In this document: piece by piece, positions 34,300 through 45,303 of the stretch
How the letters are laid out: the number at the start of each line of letters is the position of its first letter
How positions within the stretch are numbered: position 1 is the first letter of the stretch
DNA from: Azorinus chamasolen
Taxonomy: Eukaryota; Mollusca; Bivalvia; Cardiida; Solecurtidae
Reading direction: 5' to 3'
DNA: 64,000 nucleotides
NCBI GenBank assembly: GCA_963576725.1
Contig: OY755241.1
Coordinates: 56,668,484-56,732,483, forward strand
Made by a program: the position numbers and the translations under genes
Notes under the pieces: model-generated
What the model was told of the DNA's origin: nothing
The model's database searches: none
Seen by the model: only the letters and a program-made list of their open reading frames with translations

Positions 34300-34395
34300 A
34301 TTAACATATTCTTTAAACCGAGTCAGCAAGTTTCTCTCTTCGCATTGCTACTTTTGCTTCCGGGAGATCTCTCACTTTCAGAATTCATTATTTGA
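34300..34395 (+). repeat. Family J, 3' fragment
   Basis: AACCGAGTCAGCAAGTTTC and GATCTCTCACTTTCAGAATT are the J 3' end. Upstream J sequence is missing. Confidence 0.5.
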
Positions 34396-34794
34396 GTAAA
34401 ATATCTTTAAATCATAGAATATATAATTATCGCAACATTCAACTACCACTCTCACTCTATACAGCCATTCAAAGACACGGATTGGTCATGACTGTGTATT
34501 ATTAATAAAAACGATAGTAAACTTAAACCGATGTGAAGCACGTACGATTTCAAAACTCTAAGGTCTCGTCAACAATGTGACTATGCTGTTTGTTGATAGT
34601 TTTTTATTTTATAAGTATCAGTAAATTATCTTATTTCCCTACTCTTTGCAAACGTCTGAATGGGGTTTGGTGGGGATGTAGCAATTCTGAAATTGCTTTA
34701 TATTATCGAGTCTTATCTATTCCCCAATTCATTTGATAGAAGCGTGCAATTCACTTGGCACAATCCGATAAAAGATTATCAGAAAATGACTCCC

Positions 34795-35345
34795 GTATGG
34801 ATAGCCTGTCTCCGCTTAAAAACCTTGGCATATAAAGTACGTAGTTGTTTTAGTATCAGAAACAAACACTATCACAGGATGAAGCGAACCTGTGTAGAGA
34901 AACATTATAACATGAGTGTCCCTTACAAATCACTTTTATGAAATTGGTTTACTTCGATAACATGACACGGGTTTTAGCAAGTGTCATACGCATCGAGCAA
35001 ACGAGTTTCATACATGCAGTTTGTAATGAATATGGATGTAAGATTCGTTTCATAACATAGCCCTTCAAAAGTGCCATATAAATTGAAACAGTCTATAGCT
35101 GACGGCTGTTTCGGCAAATGTTTACAAACAGCGTAGTAATAAAACAGACGATGCACGTGGAGTAAATAAGTCATGCAGTGCTATGATTGGCTAACGATTA
35201 AGTACGTCATGCATTGGTTCCGCGTATTCTCTTCAAGTTTCATTATCAACCGGATTCAAACTATTAATTTGACTAAAATGTACTAGTGCATTTCCGTGGT
35301 TTACCACATTCCGTTTCTGCACTCCCACATAGCAGGTCGTGTGGT
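34795..35345. repeat. Family S inverted-repeat element, copy 1 (diverged)
   Basis: Blocks shared with 61358-61770: CTTTTATGAAATTGGTTTAC, GTTTGTAATGAATATGGATG, TTCAAAAGTGCCATA, GACGGCTGTTTCGGCAAATG and TGCACTCCCACATAGCAGG. The central arms pair only loosely here. Confidence 0.5.
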
Positions 35346-36100
35346 AAGTGTAAGAGAAGAAAATCAAATTATTCAATTTGATCTAGATTTAATAAAACTG
35401 AATTCCAGGTTTATTTACATTTTCAAGCCAAAAAGATTAGTCTTATCTTTCTCAGACATATAATACAAACAGTATACGCATAACCAATTAATATTTACAT
35501 ATCCATATGGGATATATCGAAGAGTGATAGATTTTACCATATCAGGTCGGGTATTCACACTTTAAACACCAAATCAGCATAACTAATCTTGATATTGGGT
35601 CTCCTATGCCGATCATATCATTTGTGTTCATAAAGCAAATGTTTTCGTGAACTTGGCATAAAGAAAGCGACCATGTACTATATCTGTCTAAAATATCTAT
35701 ATCGGGGACATTGCTTTCGGCTTGTGTGTCGTTCTATTTGAACTATTAGAGACAGAGACTTTTCATACTTGCCATTTGTGTTCATCTAAACAACTTTAAT
35801 GTGACGGCTACAACTGCAGGTCATTATCAGCAACATTTGCGAAATTTATCTACTTGCTACTGTTTAATCAACAAAACACTACGATGACAAACCGTCCTTT
35901 CATTAACTTTGTTAACAAAAACATCCCCAATGACATGAGGTTCTTCCATAAAACCACTTTAAAATACTCTATATACTACGGAAAGTACTTAGCTTCCCAC
36001 GTTAGCATGGTAGCTGTCTTTCTCATACCATCTCTGAAACATCGAAGAGGTCATTCAATAATTCAATAGTACTAAAGTTCTAAATTGTGAAATCAAAGTG
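35346..36100. other. No recognised feature
   Basis: Unique-looking sequence. The plus-strand open frame 35854-36069 has no known motif or strong splice borders. Confidence 0.35.
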
Positions 36101-36102
36101 AA

Positions 36103-36320
36103 TTAACCCATTCCCACATATTGATGCCTCTGTAAAAATCACTTTTGAAACCATTGTGATTAATAGAACATTAGCTCCATTGGAGCAAATAATCTATTTA
36201 TAATACTGGTTTCAAAACTACACATTTCTAAACAATTTCTTTTCTCAGGTAAATGCTCCTTTTCAGTAGATTTATTTAAAGAGTTTGGATCTAAAAATAG
36301 TTTGTGAGGAAATGGGTTGA
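36103..36320 (+). mobile_element. MITE family H
   Basis: TTAA at 36103-36106 and TTGA at 36317-36320. Ends TTAACCCATTCCCACATA and TGTGAGGAAATGGGTTGA. The hairpin is shortened: AACCATTGTGATTAATAGAA, then TTAGCTCCATTGGAGCAAAT. Confidence 0.65.
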
Positions 36321-36782
36321 TACATTTGAAATTGTTACATAATTAGACTTTGTCTGAAATGGTCAAGCTATTGACGTGTTATAGAGTATAATGTCCGTGC
36401 GGAACAGTGACATCTTATAGGCCGAAGATGAAGACGATAGTAGATGACTAACGAACATAATCCGTTTCTTGTTCTTTCTTTTGTTAATCCCAAAGGGGAT
36501 TTTTTTTCAAAAGAACAAAACATCCATAATAACAATTAACCGCAAGTCGTTCAGCTGCACGACAATGTATATGTAAATGATGTGTATAGGGGTGAAAAGT
36601 TGTCTTGGGGCATAAGCTTGATATAAATCTGTAATAAAACATAAATTACTGCAAAAGTAAGTATAACGGCGGATTTAGAACTATTAATATAGTAAGCATG
36701 TTTGTCACATAATTTATATAAGACATCTGCAAACATATATCATCATATAGCCAAACAAAGAGGTCTTATAACGGGTCTGTAA

Positions 36783-36878
36783 GGCAGGTGATAGTTTAAT
36801 ACAGGTCAAAAGTAATGCAAAAAGCTCCTGTAGGAGCTTTTTGCATTACTTTTGCTCTGCATTAAGCAACCACCTGCT
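36783..36878. repeat. P-type hairpin, 96 bp
   Basis: Arms GCAGGTGATAGTTTAATACA / GCATTAAGCAACCACCTGC with the core AGCTCCTGTAGGAGCT. Flanks include TATAACGGGTCTGTAAG on the left, like the P termini, but the CAGT ends are lost. Confidence 0.6.
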
Positions 36879-37229
36879 ATTTTAGACTGATATGTTCAAT
36901 CAATGAATGACCGGTGTTACTCTATATATTTGGTTGTTTGAAACCATTCTTTGATACTGCAAAATTTAATAGAATATGTGGCAGGTGGAGGTAAGTTGAC
37001 CCAAAGAAAACTGGCATCGACTACAATATCGACACGGCATGGTTTTACCTTTACCGTCATGTATTACAACTGTCTAAGGTTTCAATCCTTTTACACTTCT
37101 TGTCTGGCAAATCTATATTGCAATTAATGTATTACAACCCATGTCTCGAAATTATTAAAATATTTTATCAAATGTCCCTTGTCTAAAGAATTTGACCACA
37201 AATCCTTTTTTTGCATTCACGTTAACCAA

Positions 37230-37546
37230 TTCTCTGATGAATGAATATTCGTGTAGGAAATAATGACGTCATGAATATTAATAAGATGTTTTTTATAATG
37301 GCATATGAACACAGAACATTTTGGCTCAGGCAGAAGCTGTAAAATCAGATCTTTATTACACCATAAGCAAATAGAGCAGACCCAGATCAGACGGCTCCTA
37401 TGAGCCGTCTGATCTGAGTCTACTCTGTTTGCAGGTGCGTCAAATTACACTTAAACGGGTAAACGGCTCCAGCAGGAGTCGTTTTGATCTGGGTCTACTC
37501 TGTTTGCAGATGCGTCAAAATGCGCTTACGTAAGGGAACGGGTTAA
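37230..37546 (+). mobile_element. MITE family A variant with two hairpins
   Basis: A hairpin (GCAGACCCAGATCAGACGG ... around CTCCTATGAG) is followed by a second half-hairpin (ACGGCTCCAGCAGGAGTCG, CTGGGTCTACTCTGTTTGC). The right end GGAACGGGTTAA is present. The internal stretch GCAGGTGCGTCAAA / GCAGATGCGTCAAA is duplicated. Confidence 0.6.
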
Positions 37547-37687
37547 ACGTCATAAATCAAAATGTTGAATTAAGGTAAACGTCATAAAAATTACTACAAC
37601 AGCCTCAAAACCCCATCAGCGATCGACTAGGGCTCACAAGCTTGTTGTATTTAGGTTTCAATCATTGCCTCATTTCAATTTGAGTCC

Positions 37688-37886
37688 TTAACCCTTTCGC
37701 TGCCAAATTATGTCGTCTGCTACAACTTTTCATTTTTTTTATTTTCTACATTTGTATTTCAATCACATAATAACAGTAACAAACAGTTTGGATCCTGATG
37801 AGACGCCGAGTTACTCGGCGTCTCATCTGGATCCAAACTGTTTGTATAGGTAATCACAGATCCGGCATTGACAGCGAAAGGGTTAA
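37688..37886 (+). mobile_element. MITE family F, best copy
   Basis: 199 bp between TTAA at 37688-37691 and 37883-37886. Ends TTAACCCTTTCGCTGCCA and TTGACAGCGAAAGGGTTAA. The hairpin pairs CAAACAGTTTGGATCC with its complement around GACGCCGAGTTACTCGGCGTC. It is the reference for other F fragments. Confidence 0.75.
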
Positions 37887-38039
37887 ACCCATACTGTGTT
37901 AGGCGCAAATTGAATATCAGCAACTCTAATTAACTTGGTGTTTCTTCAAAACTGATTTACACTCGGTCAATAGTTTTCTAAACCTCTTGAACAAATTGAT
38001 AGAAAACACTGTAACAGATCATACCTTTGGCTTTTTTTA

Positions 38040-38200
38040 TTCCATCAGTAAATAGTGTAACCAGAGGAGGTCGAGATAAGATGCGTAAATTGAAACATTT
38101 TCAAGAATAACGTATTTGTTTCTCCCCCAAACCCTATGCTGTGACCACAATTCTAAAGAGTGGTCACAACATTGGGTTTGATGAAGAAACTAGAACTATC
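38040..38200 (-). repeat. Family K element
   Basis: Reverse copy: TTTTCAAGAATAACG, TTTCTCCCCCAAACCCTATG and AAAGAGTGGTCACAACATTG-GGTTTG. Its right edge adjoins the start of the following minisatellite element. Confidence 0.55.
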
Positions 38201-38299
38201 ACTAAAGGTGATGAATACCCCCACACGGCAGCCTTGATTGCAAATCCAAGTTTTGAACATGTTACAGGACCAAATAACAAAAATACCCAAAGTTCAAAT

Positions 38300-40340
38300 A
38301 GAGAAAATTCTGTAATTTATGCCAAGTATCAAGTGAATCAGGTTGAAATTGAAGGAGGAGTTCTAAGTACAAGATTTTGCCTGCCAATTTCAAGGCCAAA
38401 GGTCAAGGTCACAGAGACCTGAAATTTGTGTCTTGCACATCTACTACTCCTGAGTAACATTTATGCCAAGTATTAAGTAAATCAGGTTGAAAGTGAAGGA
38501 GGAGTTCAAAGTACAAGATTTTGCCTGCCAATTTTAAGACCAATTTCAAGGCCAAAGGTCAAGGTCAAGGTCACAGAGACCTGAAATTTGTGTCTTGCAC
38601 ATCTACTACTCCAGAGTAACATTCATGCAAAGTATCAACTGAATCAGGTTGAAATTGAAGGAGGAGTTCAAAGTACAAGATTTTGCCTGCCACTATCATG
38701 ACCAATTTTAAGGCCAAAGGTCAAGGTCAAGAGACCTGAAATTTGTGTCTTGCACATCTACTACTCCTGAGTAACATTTATGCCAAGTATCAAATGAATC
38801 AGGTTGAAAGTGAATGAGGAGTTCAAAGTACAAGATTTTGCCTGCCAATTTTAAGACCAATTTCAAGGCCAAAGGTCAAGGTCAAGGTCACAGAGACCTG
38901 AAATTTGTGTCTTGCACATCTACTACTCCAGAGTAACATTCATGCAAAGTATCAACTGAATCAGGTTGAAATTGAAGGAGGAGTTCAAAGTACAAGATTT
39001 TGCCTGCCAATATCATGACCAATTTTAAGGCCAAAGGTCAAGGTCACAGAGACCTGAAATTTGTGTCTTGCACATCTACTACTCCTGAGTAACATTTATG
39101 CCAAGTATCAAATGAATCAGGTTGAAAGTGAATGAGGAGTTCAAAGTACAAGTTTTTGCTTGCCAATTTTAAGACCAATTTCAAGGCCAAAGGTCAAGGT
39201 CACAGAGATTTTAAATTTGTGTCTTGCACATCTACTACTCCTGAGTAACATTTATGCCAAGTATCAAGTGAATCAGGTTAAAATTGAAGGAGGAGTTCAA
39301 AGTACAAGATTTTGCCTGCCAATTTCAAGACCAAAGGTCAAGGTCAAGGTCACAGAGACCTGAAATTTGTGTCTTGCACATCTACTACTCCAGAGTAACA
39401 TTCATGCAAAGTATCAACTGAATCAGGTTGAAATTGAAGGAGGAGTTCAAAGTACAAGATTTTGCCTGCCACTATCATGACCAATTTTAAGGCCAAAGGT
39501 CAAGGTCAAGAGACCTGAAATTTGTGTCTTGCACATCTACTACTCCTGAGTAACATTTATGCCAAGTATCAAGAGAATCAGGTTGAAATTGAAGGAGGAG
39601 TTCTAAGTACAAGATTTTGCCTGCCAATTTCAAGACCAATTTCAAGGCCAAAGGTCAAGGTCAAGGTCACAGAGACCTGAAATTTGTGTCTTGCACATCT
39701 ACTACTCCTGAGTAACATTTATGCCAAGCATCAAGTGAATCAGGTTGAATGTGAAGGAGGAGTTCAAAGTACAAGCTTTTGCCTGCCAATTTCAAGACCA
39801 ATTTCAAGGCCAAAGGTCAAGGTCAAGGTCACAGAGACCTGAAATGTGTGTCTTGCACATCTACTACTCCTGAGTAACATTTATGCCAAGTATCAAGTGA
39901 ATCAGGTTGAAATTGAAGGAGGAGTTCAAAGTACAATATTTTGCCTGCCAATTTCAATACCAATTTCAAGGCCAAAGGTCAAGGTCAAGGTCACAGAGAC
40001 CTGAAATTTGTTTCTTGCACATCTACTACTCCTGAGTAACACTTATGGCAAGTATCAAGTGAATCAGGTTGAATGTGAAGGAGGAGTTCAAAGTACAAGC
40101 TTTTGCCTGCCAATTTCAAGGCCAAAGGTCAAGGTCAAGGTCACAGAGACCTAAAATTTGTGTCTTGCACATCTACTACTCCTGATTAACAATTATGCCA
40201 AGTGTCAAGTGAATCGGGTTGAAACTGAAGGAGGAGTTCGCCGTACAAGATTTTGCAGACAGACCGACCGACCGACAGGCTGATTCCAGTATACCCCCCT
40301 CAAACTCTGTTTGTGGGGGTATAATCAGGGTTTTAGTATT
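38300..40340 (+). repeat. Minisatellite array, 12 units of 150-162 bp
   Basis: The landmark CTACTACTCC recurs at 38441, 38603, 38758, 38920, 39077, 39232, 39382, 39538, 39699, 39861, 40023 and 40173. Each unit also has AAGGTCAAGGTCA-type blocks, GAGACCTGAAATTTGTGTC and TGAAGGAGGAGTTCAAAG. Unit length varies mainly by 6-bp GGTCAA steps. The 3' boundary is GACCGACCGACCGACAGG followed by a hairpin TACCCCCCTC / GTGGGGGTA (40290-40321). Open frames inside are repeat translation, not genes. Confidence 0.85.
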
Positions 40341-40800
40341 TGAGTACACACATCTATCTGTTGTTCTGATTGAGACAGATAATGGTTTGAGGTTTTTTAT
40401 ATTCATCATTAAATATTGTTTTAGGACATTTATTTTCATCAGCAGCACATCCGTTCAATGGTGAATTCATATGCATTTTTTGGGAACAGAATGAAATGCA
40501 ATATACAAATTTGATCTATTTAAATATAATAAATATTGTGATATTTCAAGATTTGTATTTATGGGTATACTATTAATTGCCAGTATGTTGATCTTGTCAG
40601 TATATTAATGTTTATTCAAAGCTTTATTCTAGCAAACAGACATTAAACAAATTGAATCAAAATTGATTGTAACGGTCTTCGTGTGGTTTGTAGGTTATTT
40701 TGTAGAGTTGTTCATAACAATTTCTGAATTTATTAAAAACCTTCAGAACTCGAGCTCTAGACAGCGCCTTAGTTCATATTAGTTAATATGTATAATATAC
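40341..40800. other. No recognised feature
   Basis: A/T-rich, without gene or shared repeat. Confidence 0.35.
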
Positions 40801-40804
40801 TTTT

Positions 40805-41115
40805 AAACATCGATATCTCAAACTCGAATAACTTCGGAAAACATCGATGTAAAAGTTCGGTCCTTCAAAAATATACAATATACATGTGTAGATTGTTTTT
40901 AAAATGTATAACTGCGTATATATACAAACACGTGTGACAACTAAATGCATGTCGAAAGTAATGCTAAATTCAGCTCGTACAGAAGCTTTCAGCATTACTT
41001 AAGACGTGCATTAAGCTGCGAACTTGAGAAAATGTCCAGATTAGAACTCGGGTGACTTATGTAAGTATTTTGTTTGGTCCGTTGAAGTTCGAGATATCGA
41101 AGTTTATTTGTATAT
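40805..41115 (-). mobile_element. Family Q pogo-like element, diverged
   Basis: The right end TTCGAGATATCGAAGTTTAT and left end ATCGATATCTCAAACTCG match Q ends. The interior hairpin has GCATGTCGAAAGTAATGC and GCATTACTTAAGACGTGC. The TA/CAGT termini have decayed. Confidence 0.55.
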
Positions 41116-41204
41116 GAAAACTGTATTTATTAAAAGTTGTGTTTTGTTTTTAATTTAGATTCAGTAGTTTACAACTTTGCTATATATCCTGATTTAAATT
41201 GAGA

Positions 41205-41640
41205 TGTTGAAGAGTACAGACTAAGAATTAGTGATTATGGATCAGTGGCAATTAATCTATAGAGTATGAAATAAGAATGAGTGAGTCGGACTGGATAGCA
41301 ATAAATACACCTTTGTTGTAGAGGATGCAATACAAGTGATTGAGCCGGGATCATTGACTACATATAGTTTTTGAAAATAATGGAATAAGAATGAATCGGG
41401 ATCATTTAAATTTATATTTAGTTGAAGAGTATGGAATAAGAAAGAACGAGTCGGGCTTAGTGACAATTAATATAAACGTTTTCAAGAGTATGGAATAAAA
41501 ACGATTGAGTCAGACACAGTAGCACTAAATACATGAAGATTATGGAATAAGAATTACCGAGTCTGGTTCAGTAGCGATAAATATATTATAGGCGTGGAAG
41601 ACCTCGGGAAAGAATGAGAGAGTCGGGCTCAGTGGCAATG
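41205..41640. repeat. Degenerate tandem repeats, unit about 65-70 bp
   Basis: Repeated GTATGGAATAAGAATGA, GAGTCGGGCTCAGTGGCAAT and TAAATACA-like blocks, about seven copies, strongly diverged and uneven in length. Confidence 0.65.
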
Positions 41641-41947
41641 TGGCACTTAAAAATGAGATGTGAAGACGAATAACAAACTTACATTAATTGATTCAGCACA
41701 TTGCACAAATGCAATACATGCGTTGGTTGATTTCAAGTGGCGTTTACACACTTGATACTGTTATCTTAGGACAAACTCAAAGTTATCAACAACTGATTTG
41801 AAATGAAGTTCTTTGAAGTTATGTGAACGATAACACGAACGGCCATGCTCATCTGCACATTGCGTCTCTGTGTCATTAAAATTATCATGTTAGGACATGT
41901 ACTTACAGTAATTACAAACATTGGTCATATATCATTAGTAATATCAG

Positions 41948-42115
41948 AGCTATAGATAAAGGTGTGTATCAAAATACTGAAATCGTCATTTCTCCACCAA
42001 ACCCTATACTGTGACCATTCTTAAGAATCGTCTCAAAGAGACGACTGTAAAGAATGGACACAGTATAGGGTTTGGTGGAGAAATAAAGGAACTAGTCATG
42101 AAACGGTTTAGACAA
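41948..42115. repeat. Family K element with hairpin
   Basis: Arms TTTCTCCACCAAACCCTATA and TATAGGGTTTGGTGGAGAAA, meeting near CGTCTCAAAGAGACG. The flanks GATAAAGGTGTGTATC and ACTAGTCATGAAACGG match other K copies. Confidence 0.7.
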
Positions 42116-42239
42116 GATGTGTTTGTGAAACACTATGCCCCGCCCAATTTGACTTTTGACACTTAATACATGTCACGCCTCAACATGTGCGGCTTTATGA
42201 GATACATATGCATGCCAAATATCGAGTCTCTATCTGTAC

Positions 42240-42335
42240 TGGCTCAAAAGTTATGACCAATGTTAAAGTTGCTGACAAACAAACGGACAGGGCAAAAACA
42301 GTATGCCCCCCTTATCTGATCTGGGGGCATAAACA
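42240..42335 (+). repeat. Tail of a dispersed element with terminal C/G hairpin
   Basis: GCTGACAAACAAACGGACAG and TATGCCCCCCTTATCTGATC-TGGGGGCATA form the same kind of ending as the array element at 40260-40321. Confidence 0.5.
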
Positions 42336-42557
42336 TACGCATCTTATTTGGACCTCTGAATTATCGTTTACAGCATGATGCAATCGTTGAGTAATGAAGT
42401 TCAATACAATTTTCTCCTACACGTCAATAATATTTGGAAGACAAAATAGTGAAATTGATATAACAGACCTGAGATCGATCAACAGGCACGGTTGGTAAAT
42501 GTTCTAAGTATATTAGATACACGTTCGATTACCGAGTTCATTACCGGGTGCGGGTCC

Positions 42558-42766
42558 AGGCTCTATTCTTAGAGCCAAACTCTTTGAATAAATCTACTAA
42601 AAAAGTATTTATTAGAAAAAATAGAAAAAAGTTTTGATTTGCGTGGTTTTAGAACTATTGTGATAAATAGAGCATTTACTTCCTTCCATGGAGCAAATGC
42701 TTTATTTATTACAATGGTTTCAAAAAGTGACTTTAACTGAGGTGTCAATATCAGGGTATCGGTTTA
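42558..42766 (-). mobile_element. MITE family H, diverged
   Basis: CTATTGTGATAAATAGAGC, CCATGGAGCAAATGC, TTATTACAATGGTTTC and GTGACTTTAACTGAGG-TGTC follow H order. TTAA ends are eroded. Confidence 0.55.
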
Positions 42767-42899
42767 TCTGCTGAATATTTAAAACTCCCCCTTTTCTGTA
42801 TACATTTTGTACATGTATTAGTCAAATTTTATCACTGAGGAAAATATTTTTATAACAAATAGTGCATAACCAAATCAAAGGGCACTCTCATGGTATACA

Positions 42900-43978
42900 C
42901 CACAGGGGGCCAGAGCGTAGGGCATAAATTGACCAAAACCCCCAAAAAAATGACCCCCGAAAAAAAATATATATATGAGTATATATTATAGACAAGGGTT
43001 CGAACTGTCAACAATGCCATTTCACTACCTCCCGTAATAAACACGTCATATTTTTTTCACGTATTGATCAAATCGACTAGATCCAACTTTTCCAAATACC
43101 TAAATAGTCACACTAATGATAACCATTAACACTTATCGTGTATTTTTTCTTGATCTCGAAAACGAAATTAAAATCCGAGCAAAATGTTGCTCATTTTACT
43201 AGGTCGTCAAAGTTCGTGCAATCGTCAATTTCAAGACTGAACAGCAACATAACGCCATGCAGGGGAGAAACGGCAGCATGCAACCAATAAACGAACATAT
43301 AATATGTAACTTGCCAGCATTAATCACCCGCGAATCGCTCTCGGGTCCACCGATTTCGCAATCTTTCTGTTCAAACCGTCAAATTTCAAGCTGGCTTTCC
43401 ATGTTGAATCACGTGACTGCAGATGTAAGAGAGCCAATGAAATGGCAGCTTACATATGTAGTCACGTGATTCAAAATGGAAAGCCAGCTTGAAATTTGAA
43501 GGTTTGAACAGAATGATTGCGAAATCGGTGGACCCAAGAGCGATTCGCGGGTGATTAATGCTGGCAAGTTACATATTATATGTTCGTTTATTGGTTGCAT
43601 GCTGCCGTTTCTCCCCTGCATGGCGTTATGTTGCTGTTCAGTCTTGAAATTGACGATTGCACGAACTTTGACGACCTAGTAAAATGAGCAACATTTTGCT
43701 CGGATTTTAATTTCGTTTTCGAGATCAAGAAAAAATACACGATAAGTGTTAATGGTTATCATTAGTGTGACTATTTAGGTATTTGGAAAAGTTGGATCTA
43801 GTCGATTTGATCAATACGTGAAAAAAATATGACGTGTTTATTACGGGAGGTAGTGAAATGGCATTGTTGACAGTTCGAACCCTTGTCTATAATATATACT
43901 CATATATATTTTTTTTTTCGGGGGTCATTTTTTTGGGTTTTTTGGTCAATTTATGCCCTACGCTCTGGCCCCCTGTGG
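42900..43978. mobile_element. 1,079-bp near-perfect palindrome with 6-bp target duplication
   Basis: Two arms of about 530 bp are inverted copies around a 19-bp spacer (43430-43448). The outer ends are CCACAGGGGGCC and GGCCCCCTGTGG, and TATACA lies directly outside both (42894-42899, 43979-43984), as expected for a transposed unit. The arms differ at only a few per cent of sites by eye. No transposase is encoded; matched 70-codon frames in the two arms (43257-43469 + and 43409-43621 -) mirror each other because of the palindrome. A large foldback DNA transposon is the likely nature. A 6-bp duplication is compatible with IS3EU or Dada types, but neither is established. Confidence 0.8.
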
Positions 43979-44378
43979 TATACACTGTTAGCAAAGGTAA
44001 GAGAGACTAGATAACCGTACATGAAGGGTTAATAAAGTCCGCATCCACATCCGAAAAATGTCATAAAGTTTTTCACTAATGAAGAATAACTACACACAAA
44101 AACTACAGTATTTTCATTTCATATGTCATTTAAGATGTGTTGTAAAACATGTGTATATATTCAAAACCGGCTTTTACTTATTTAAAATTCATTTCGCGTC
44201 CGGAAGCCGCCGGTTTCAGACTGATAACTTCACAAAAAATTACTTTTCATTTTTACCAACGCAGCGTTATGAATTAAACAGTGTAGTTGTAGTTTTTACA
44301 TGAAAGGATATTGATTAAAGACGAGACTTTAGTCTAGTGGAGTTAAGTCGTCCGGACATATATCAGTTAATTACCGCA

Positions 44379-44535
44379 GAATTTTCTGTCAGCGGATCTC
44401 ATGTGTCAATTAAAGCTGCACTTAATGTCAAAGAGCTCACACCTGTTTCAATAGTTAGCCCTTATGCAACAACTCTCATTGTTGGCGGCAGATTGCCCCC
44501 TCCCCCAAATGTTGACCAAATGGCACAAGAATACG
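44379..44535 (+). CDS. Candidate internal exon, unknown protein
   Basis: Open in one frame, encoding EFSVSGSHVSIKAALNV ... VGGRLPPPPNVDQMAQEY. It is preceded by TTAATTACCGCAG (acceptor-like) and followed by GTAAGG (a good donor). Amino-acid use looks protein-like rather than repeat-like. The frame stays open to TGA at 44559-44561, so the borders are unproven. No family recognised and no neighbouring exon found on this strand. Confidence 0.25.
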
Positions 44536-44914
44536 TAAGGGGTATTTCCACTTATCTCTGAATGTGATACAAATGTACTTGTACAATTAATCCATGTGTA
44601 CAGTAAAAGCCATCTAAATTGGAAATTAAGTAGAGAAGAATTTAGATAATTTAAGTCAGATGGCTGCTTAATGCAGAATCCGAAAATTTTATCTGACGGA
44701 TAGTAATGTACAACATAGGCTAACATGAACCACGTTTGCAGAAGGTATAACAACTGAACGTCTACATTTCTCTGCCTTTCGTGTCGTGTTTTTTGTAAAC
44801 GGTACAAATTAAAAGTAATTTCGATGGTTTGCAAAACCATGTAAAGTAGAAACTATTAAAGCGACCTGATGTTGACTGGGCACAGGGAATTTAAACCGTA
44901 GGTGGTTGCTTCAT

Positions 44915-45015
44915 ACAGAGCAAAAATAATACAGAAAACTAAACAAAATATTTTTAATACAAAAAACTCCTATTGTTTTCTGTATTACCTTTGTATTGTT
45001 TTAAGCTACCACGTA
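44915..45015. repeat. Diverged P/Q-type hairpin
   Basis: GGTGGTTGCTTCATACAG / TTGTTTTAAGCTACCACG arms with AATACAGAAAAC / GTTTTCTGTATTACC inner arms. The centre is A/T-rich and has lost the GCTCC core. A related scrap is at 44599-44680. Confidence 0.5.
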
Positions 45016-45048
45016 CCCTATACACCAGTGCTGCCTTTTGATGGCTGC

Positions 45049-45267
45049 TTAACCCATTCCCTCATATTGACGACTCTGTAAAAGTCACTTTGTGAAACCA
45101 TTGTGATAAATAGAGCATTTGCTCCTATAGGAGCAAATGCTCTATTTATCACAATGGTTTCAAACTACAAAATTCTAAAAAATTCATTTTCTCTAGTTAA
45201 TGCTCCTCTTCGGTAGATTTATTCAAAGAGATTGTATCTAAAAATAGCCTATGATGTAAAGAGTTAA
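45049..45267 (+). mobile_element. MITE family H with perfect 66-bp palindrome
   Basis: 219 bp between TTAA (45049-45052, 45264-45267). Positions 45095-45160 form a perfect palindrome with no loop, centred on GCTCCTATAGGAGC (45121-45134). Left end TTAACCCATTCCCTCATA. The right end has decayed to GTAAAGAGTTAA. Confidence 0.75.
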
Positions 45268-45303
45268 GAGTTAAGGCATGTTCACTCTATATACGTTTGC
45301 AAG

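Noticed and set aside
36470..36520. Terminator-like hairpin followed by T run (AATCCCAAAGGGGATTTTTT)
   Set aside because: Intrinsic terminators are a bacterial feature. In this eukaryotic context it is just a short inverted repeat.
38141..39363. Open frames with KYQVNQVEIEGGV repeated
   Set aside because: They follow the minisatellite unit; units differ by lengths that are not all multiples of three, and other units contain stops.
42975..43020. GGGTTCGAACTGTC inside the palindrome as a tRNA remnant
   Set aside because: TTCGAA is self-complementary, so it occurs on both strands, and no A box at suitable spacing was found.
43257..43621. Two nearly identical 70-codon frames on opposite strands
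   Set aside because: The similarity comes from the palindrome arms. Differences between them do not look protein-preserving and no motif is present.
44448..44840. 130-codon minus-strand frame opposite the candidate exon at 44379
   Set aside because: Splice-like sites (44573 acceptor, 44458 donor) do not give an open frame between them, and it crosses hairpin-derived repeat DNA.
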